From Pseudomonas indica NBRC 103045 (lineage in GTDB: Bacteria > Pseudomonadota > Gammaproteobacteria > Pseudomonadales > Pseudomonadaceae), in assembly GCF_002091635.1 (NCBI RefSeq), contig NZ_BDAC01000002.1, positions 310,001-374,000 on the forward strand: DNA of 64,000 bases. Reading direction: 5' to 3'. The translations under genes and the position numbers were made by a program. Below the pieces are notes generated by a model. That model searched no databases. It saw only the letters and a program-made list of their open reading frames with translations, and was not told the DNA's origin. Shown here piece by piece: positions 60,301-64,000 of the stretch. Every line of letters begins with the position of its first letter. The first letter of the stretch is position 1.

Positions 60301-62033
60301 AGCCGCTCTTCGACAGCGGCGGCATCTACGCCTTGATCAGCGAAAGCCCGCACCCGCAGATCATGACCCAGGCGGAACTGGACGCCTACCAGCAGTGGTA
60401 CGGCAGCGGCGAGCGCAAATCGCCGCCGCTGCGTGGCAGCCTGAGCGTTCCCTTGAAAGACCCCAACGGAAAGAAACTGGGGCGGCTGCTGCTGTCGGAC
60501 AAATACGCCGGCGATTTCGACCAGGACGACCTGGCCATCGCCCAGCAGTTCGCCCAGATGACCGCGACCATGCTGGAAAACAACCGGCTGATGCGCGAGG
60601 TGCTGTCCGGCGAGCAGCGCCTGCAAGCCCAGTTGGAGTTCACCTCGGCGATCACCGACAGCATCGCCGAAGGCTTGATCGCCATCGATGCCCAGGGCCT
60701 GCTGACCTTCGTCAATCCAGCCGCGGCCTACCTGATCGGCCGGCCCGCCGAAACGCTGCTGGGCGAGCCCCTGGCCGAGCAACTGCCCCTGCCCGTCGCC
60801 GAGTGGAGCCATCCGGGCGAAGGACAGGGCAGCCTGCATGGCGAGTTCTGCCTGCGCGACGACCGGGGCGAGGAGCTCTGCCTGGCCTATGACAGCGCGC
60901 CGCTGCAGGGCAGCCGCGGCCCGAACGGCTGGGTGGTGGCATTCCGCGACATCAGCGCCCAGCGCCGCGCCAGCCAGGCCATGCGCGAGCGCGACCAGTT
61001 CTTCACCCTGTCGCTGGAAATGTTCTGCCTGATCAGCCTCCAGGGCCATTTCATCCAGGTCAACCCGGCCTTCGTCATGGTGCTCGGCTATCCGGCCGAA
61101 CGCCTGATCGACCAGCCCTACCTCGACCTGATCCACACCGAGGACCGGCCCATCATCGAGGCCGCCATCCGCCGTCTGCAGGAAGGCCACCTGGTGCAGG
61201 ACCTGGAGACCCGCGTCACCGACAGCCAGGGCCGGCTGCGCTGGCTGCAACTCAGTGCGGCGCTGGGCGACGACCGGGTGATCTATTGCGCGGCCCGCGA
61301 TATCACCCAGCGCAAGGCCGACGAGCAGGCCCTGCAGGACACCCTGCGCGAACTGGAGCGCAGCAACCGCGAATTGCAGGAGTTCGCCTTCGTCGCCTCC
61401 CACGACCTGCAGGAACCGCTGCGCAAGATCCAGGCCTTCTCCGAACGCCTGGAAAGCCAGGCGGAATCCCTCAGCGAGGAAGGCCGCGACTACCTGCAAC
61501 GCATGAGCCAGGCAGCCAGCCGCATGCAATCGCTGATTCGCGACCTGCTCGCCTATTCGCGGGTCACCACCCGCGGCCAGCCGTTCGTGTCCGTGGAGCT
61601 GGACCAGATTCTCGACGGCGTGCTGCAGGACATGGAAACCAGCCTGGAGAGCAGCGGCGCCGAGATCCAGCGCTCGCCGCTGCCGCCCCTGCAGGGCGAC
61701 CCGACGCAACTGCGCCAGTTGTTGCAGAACCTGCTGAGCAACGCGGTCAAATTCCACCAGGAGAACCAACCGCCGCGCGTGCGTATCTATGCTGAAAGGC
61801 AGTCGCCCAAGGAATGGACCCTCTGCGTGGCGGACAACGGCATCGGCTTCGAGGAGAAATACCTGGACCGCATCTTCAACCCGTTCCAACGCCTGCATGG
61901 CCGCCAGGCCTACCCCGGCACCGGCATCGGCCTGGCCATCGTCAAGAAAATCGTCGAGCGCCACGGCGCCAGCATCACCGCCAACAGCCAGCCCGGCCAA
62001 GGCACCACGTTCAGAATCCGTTTCAGAACCTGA
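57363..62033 (+). CDS. Large membrane-bound multi-PAS/GAF histidine kinase
   Basis: 1556 residues. Several N-terminal membrane helices (about 10-235), an extracytoplasmic region (about 240-438) and a closing helix (439-460) are followed by PAS (490-605), GAF (614-775), PAS (777-895), GAF (912-1085), PAS (1087-1200) and PAS (1210-1325). The kinase core has H1347 in FVASHDLQEPLRKIQAFSER and an ATPase with QLLQNLLSNAVKFHQ, VADNGIGFEEKYL and GTGIGLAIVKK. The SHDLQEPLR box is the phytochrome-like kinase type that works with Rcp1-type regulators, one of which follows. No receiver domain is attached, so it is not a hybrid kinase. Ligands unknown. Confidence 0.92.
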   Translation: MKARHLIIQAYLHCLAFALIAMGVVSLLGYLQIEHPTRHSTVLLPDSALVSLLLGLVLLTTARALRPLSLILATPLLALALYSLVHNYVAGSADNGTSLVTGFLRVRSALAVSTLALTLAMLCSSGGAFGKLFCRGIGLVIVLVGLLSQLAIWLPGLEMARLGFKPGTTSVANLFSILLGIAALLLTELPAQRERLLDRPSLVVGIIGALLTCLSWYMLSLQSIDSLTRQSDLLLSKARLGIERSLDARLSLIQRLVERWQVVGAIPAERLWEQEADSYLRDFSSIRLIGMLDGRLEPRLMRMRNASARHWLEHFLEDPEHRDWLIESQRGSKPDMSHVELIEGSPSAMIIMPLHLPAGDGVVIAGLDIPDLLANILGGDQSGFVIRVYEEDKLVIDTRADRPQRFSVEVGELDIQLEHGTTWRLVSFLGDPQQQASMAFLPTLVMLFGLGFTFFLVVSQRLVRLTVERNDRLRQTNQELEDSLQRQASLQALNQRIMAFSMDVLCSMDEQGRFTQLSPSSATVFGYLPEELIGHAYLDCIVPEERERTQAEVRAIINGSSNQPIRNRFCRKDGSIVHVLWSADWSANDRTLFAVAHDITRLVQNEAYAEDQRDILSMISTNQGLADILQAVCQMAESQDAGALCVLQLMDREQRTLHLGAAPSLPEAFRRTHESLPNDPDDNPFSSAVQSRQLTIVEDFAHESRWREQRSRLQEHGLHACWVIPLLSYHGEVLGTFSLYHRPPRAPDSEQLQLMATAAQLAAIAIERERDQIRLQESEERYRSLFTFNPDPVFSFDLNGNFESMNQAGCQLTGYREENLIGRNFSMLVLAEEMPRVSNHFQAARSGEAQRYEVKCRTESGELLELYVTNLPMVVKDRIVGVYGIAKDIGERNRMNRALREALMHSERQAELLRGLSQTAVHMSGILDIQALLDYLAEQMRLLIGAHLAVIHLEEDAGARTQQTSATSLSEKYAAWTGTQPLFDSGGIYALISESPHPQIMTQAELDAYQQWYGSGERKSPPLRGSLSVPLKDPNGKKLGRLLLSDKYAGDFDQDDLAIAQQFAQMTATMLENNRLMREVLSGEQRLQAQLEFTSAITDSIAEGLIAIDAQGLLTFVNPAAAYLIGRPAETLLGEPLAEQLPLPVAEWSHPGEGQGSLHGEFCLRDDRGEELCLAYDSAPLQGSRGPNGWVVAFRDISAQRRASQAMRERDQFFTLSLEMFCLISLQGHFIQVNPAFVMVLGYPAERLIDQPYLDLIHTEDRPIIEAAIRRLQEGHLVQDLETRVTDSQGRLRWLQLSAALGDDRVIYCAARDITQRKADEQALQDTLRELERSNRELQEFAFVASHDLQEPLRKIQAFSERLESQAESLSEEGRDYLQRMSQAASRMQSLIRDLLAYSRVTTRGQPFVSVELDQILDGVLQDMETSLESSGAEIQRSPLPPLQGDPTQLRQLLQNLLSNAVKFHQENQPPRVRIYAERQSPKEWTLCVADNGIGFEEKYLDRIFNPFQRLHGRQAYPGTGIGLAIVKKIVERHGASITANSQPGQGTTFRIRFRT

Positions 62034-62047
62034 GAGACGCCCGCTGC

Positions 62048-62503
62048 ATGGACAAGAATTCGATCCATATCCTCATTGCCGACGACGATCCCGACGATTG
62101 TCTGCTGACCCGCGAGGCGTTCCGCGAAAGCCGGATGACCAACGAGGTTCATTTCGTGCACAACGGCGAGGAACTCATGGACTACCTGCGCCACCGTCCA
62201 CCCTACGAGGACCGCCAGCGCCACCCCCGGCCGGGCCTGATCCTGCTGGACCTGAACATGCCGCTCAAGGACGGCCGCGAAGCACTGAGCGAAATCAAGG
62301 CGGACGAAAACCTGCGCAGCATCCCGGTGGTGGTCCTGACCACCTCCTCCGCCGAGGAGGACATCATCCGCAGCTACGACTGCGGGGTGAACTCCTTCAT
62401 CACCAAGCCGGTGAGCTTCCGCGGCCTGCTCGACGTCGTGCAGACCCTCGGCCGCTATTGGCTGCAGATCGTCGAACTGCCAGAAGAACACATGAAGCCA
62501 TGA
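62048..62503 (+). CDS. Rcp1-type single-domain response regulator
   Basis: 151 residues, receiver only. IADDDPDDCLLTREAF is the acidic pocket, D68 (LILLDLNMPLKDG) the acceptor, VVVLTTSSAEEDIIRSYDCG and NSFITKPVSF the switch Thr and Lys regions. Rcp1-like regulators relay phosphate from phytochrome-type kinases such as the one encoded 14 bases upstream. ATGA overlap with the next gene links it to the LOV protein. Confidence 0.93.
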   Translation: MDKNSIHILIADDDPDDCLLTREAFRESRMTNEVHFVHNGEELMDYLRHRPPYEDRQRHPRPGLILLDLNMPLKDGREALSEIKADENLRSIPVVVLTTSSAEEDIIRSYDCGVNSFITKPVSFRGLLDVVQTLGRYWLQIVELPEEHMKP

Positions 62504-64000
62504 GCCAGCCCGAATCCACCCTGCGTCTCCTGCTGGTCGAGGACGACGAAGACGATTACCTGATCACCCGCGACCTGCTGCGCCAGGCCCGACAACTGCG
62601 CTGCGATCTGGATTGGCTGGACAATTACGACGATGCGCTAGCCGCCATCCTGCGCCAGGAACACGACCTGATCCTGATCGATTACTACCTGGGCGCCGAG
62701 TCCGGCCTGGCGCTGATCGACCATGCCCTGAAAGCCGGCATCCGCACGCCGATCATCCTGCTCACCGGCCAGGGCGACGACGAACTGGATGCCAACGCGG
62801 TGAAACTGGGCGCCGCCGATTACCTGGTGAAAGGCCAGATCGACAGCCGCACCCTCGCCCGCAGCATCCGCTATGCGGTCGGCCGCGGGCAGATCACCGC
62901 CGAACTGGCGGACAGCGAAGCCCGCTATCGCCTGCTGTTCGAAGCCAACCCGGAACCCATGTACGTCTTCCACCGCGAGACCCTGCGCTTCCTCGCGGTC
63001 AACCAGGCCGCCCTCGACCTCTACGGCTACAGCCGCGAGGAATTCCTCGGCATGCGGGTGCTCGACATCCGCTCCATCGAAGAACAGGAGCGTTTCCTCG
63101 CTTACCACGAAAGCCACGGCGGTGGCACGCAGTACCCCAACGCCGGTCTCTGGACCCACCGGGACCGGCACGGCCGGGAAATCCAGGTGGAGATCATGGC
63201 CCACGACATCGACTTCAACGGCCAGCCGGCGCGCCTGACGCTGGCCATCGATGTCACCGAGAAGCTCAAGACCGACGCGGAGATCAAGCGCAAGGAAGAA
63301 GCCTTCCGCCAGTTGCTCACCGACAACCGCGACGCCCTGCTGGTGATCGACGCGGAAGGCCGGGTGCGCTACGCCAACCCGGCAGCGGAAACCCTGCTGC
63401 GAACGCCATCGGAATCGCTGCTGAACCGGCACTTCGAACTGCCGTTGCAGGAGGGCAATCTCTACGAGCACAACCTGCCCATGGCCGACGGCGGCAGACT
63501 GCCGGTGGAAATCCAGTCCGCCCATACCGAATGGGAAGGCCAGGACATGCGCCTGCTGTCGTTGCGCGACATCAGCCAGCGCAAGGAGTCCGAGCGCCAG
63601 TTGCGCCTGCTGCAACGCAGCCTGGAGGCCAGCTACAACGGCATGCTGATCTGCGATGCGCGCAGCGCAGACCTGCCGATCATCTACGTCAACCCGGCCT
63701 TCGAACGCATCACCGGCTATCCCGCCAGCGAAGCCCTGGGGCGCAACTGCCGGTTCCTCCAGGGCGATGAGCGCGACCAACCCGGCGTCGAGGAAATCCG
63801 CCGCTGCCTACGCGAGAAAAGCGACGTCAACGTGGTGCTGCGCAACTTCCGCAAGGACGGCTCACCATTCTGGAACAACCTCTACATCGCCCCGGTGCCG
63901 GACGAAAACGGCGAGATCACTCACTTCATCGGCGTGCAGAACGATATTTCCGAGCAGAAGCGCTACGAGACCGAACTGGCCTACAACGCCAGCCACGACG
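62500..64000 (+). CDS. Receiver-PAS-PAS-LOV signalling protein, probable diguanylate cyclase (3' end outside window)
   Basis: The first 500 residues are visible. Receiver 9-125 (acceptor D61 in LILIDYYLGAESGLAL), PAS (about 143-255), PAS (about 268-365) and a third PAS from about 378 with the LOV signature GRNCRFLQG. C417 is placed to form the flavin adduct, and VVLRNFRKDGSPFWNN and HFIGVQNDIS supply the usual flavin-contact Asn and Gln. The last residues, YNASHD, are the common lead-in to a GGDEF domain (LTGLPNR), so a diguanylate cyclase, maybe with EAL, is predicted beyond the edge. The N-terminal receiver suggests joint phosphate and light input. Confidence 0.9.
   Translation, partial: MSQPESTLRLLLVEDDEDDYLITRDLLRQARQLRCDLDWLDNYDDALAAILRQEHDLILIDYYLGAESGLALIDHALKAGIRTPIILLTGQGDDELDANAVKLGAADYLVKGQIDSRTLARSIRYAVGRGQITAELADSEARYRLLFEANPEPMYVFHRETLRFLAVNQAALDLYGYSREEFLGMRVLDIRSIEEQERFLAYHESHGGGTQYPNAGLWTHRDRHGREIQVEIMAHDIDFNGQPARLTLAIDVTEKLKTDAEIKRKEEAFRQLLTDNRDALLVIDAEGRVRYANPAAETLLRTPSESLLNRHFELPLQEGNLYEHNLPMADGGRLPVEIQSAHTEWEGQDMRLLSLRDISQRKESERQLRLLQRSLEASYNGMLICDARSADLPIIYVNPAFERITGYPASEALGRNCRFLQGDERDQPGVEEIRRCLREKSDVNVVLRNFRKDGSPFWNNLYIAPVPDENGEITHFIGVQNDISEQKRYETELAYNASHD

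Noticed and set aside
54336-62000. Very long minus-strand open frames (over 1000 codons) opposite the ATPase and the large kinase
   Set aside because: They mirror the codon positions of well-supported plus-strand genes and show low-complexity composition without motifs.

Overview
The window is GC-rich, densely coding chromosomal DNA from a Pseudomonas. From the sucB start to apt, the gene order (sucA-sdhBADC / gltA, pdxB, MATE pump, rlmM, acnA, aer, two tandem cbb3 oxidase operons, ccoGHIS, hemN, anr, apt) follows the block I remember from P. aeruginosa. What lies beyond apt differs from that species: an Escherichia-type cytochrome bd operon, then a large signalling operon. I infer a Pseudomonas outside P. 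aeruginosa itself and cannot name the species from sequence alone. I see no tRNA, rRNA, phage, insertion sequence or CRISPR array.

Layout. 1-6441 (minus strand): TCA-cycle genes sdhCDAB-sucA-sucB. 6442-6803: divergent control region, with a good sigma70-like promoter for each of sdhC and gltA. 6804-8090: gltA, closed by a strong terminator. 8152-23508: mixed housekeeping and conserved genes (START-domain protein, YkgJ-type protein, small membrane protein, dehydrogenase, exonuclease, ppnP, EamA exporter, ABC exporter, DoxX/DCC/DUF1287 operon, NAD-kinase-like protein, PA1571-type small protein, pdxB, MATE pump, DUF3080 lipoprotein, TusA-type protein, MaoC-type protein, rlmM). 23727-28809: acnA, aerotaxis receptor, alpha/beta hydrolase. 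29003-41304: low-oxygen respiration, with ccoNOQP-2 (Anr box upstream), ccoNOQP-1 (no Anr box seen), then the assembly genes ccoGHIS and a TauE/SafE-type membrane protein. 41387-44375: hemN (Anr box), anr, apt. 44582-45418: ferritin-like hydrolase. 45700-49274: cydP-cydA-cydB-cydX-ybgE, with palindromic repeats at two gene junctions. 49285-49998: unnamed gene on the minus strand.

50140 to the right edge is the most unusual part: nine tightly packed or overlapping plus-strand genes. They encode a PAS histidine kinase, a response regulator with a decayed HD-GYP domain, a second response regulator, an MglA-like small GTPase, a second soluble histidine kinase, a fusion of a receiver domain to a GspE/PilB-type secretion ATPase, a 1556-residue membrane-anchored multi-PAS/GAF histidine kinase, an Rcp1-type single-domain regulator, and a receiver-PAS-PAS-LOV protein cut off by the window edge just where a GGDEF domain would be expected. 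I infer a sensory system that joins phosphorelay, a polarity-type GTPase, a type IV pilus/type II secretion-like motor ATPase and probably blue-light and c-di-GMP signalling, possibly controlling surface motility or secretion. I know of no described system with this exact make-up.

How the genes work together: the TCA genes supply electrons, and the two cbb3 oxidases and the bd oxidase consume them at low oxygen. Anr senses oxygen and probably controls ccoN2, hemN and perhaps cyd. HemN supplies heme precursor without oxygen, CcoGHIS deliver copper and assemble the oxidases, and Aer steers the cell along oxygen or redox gradients.
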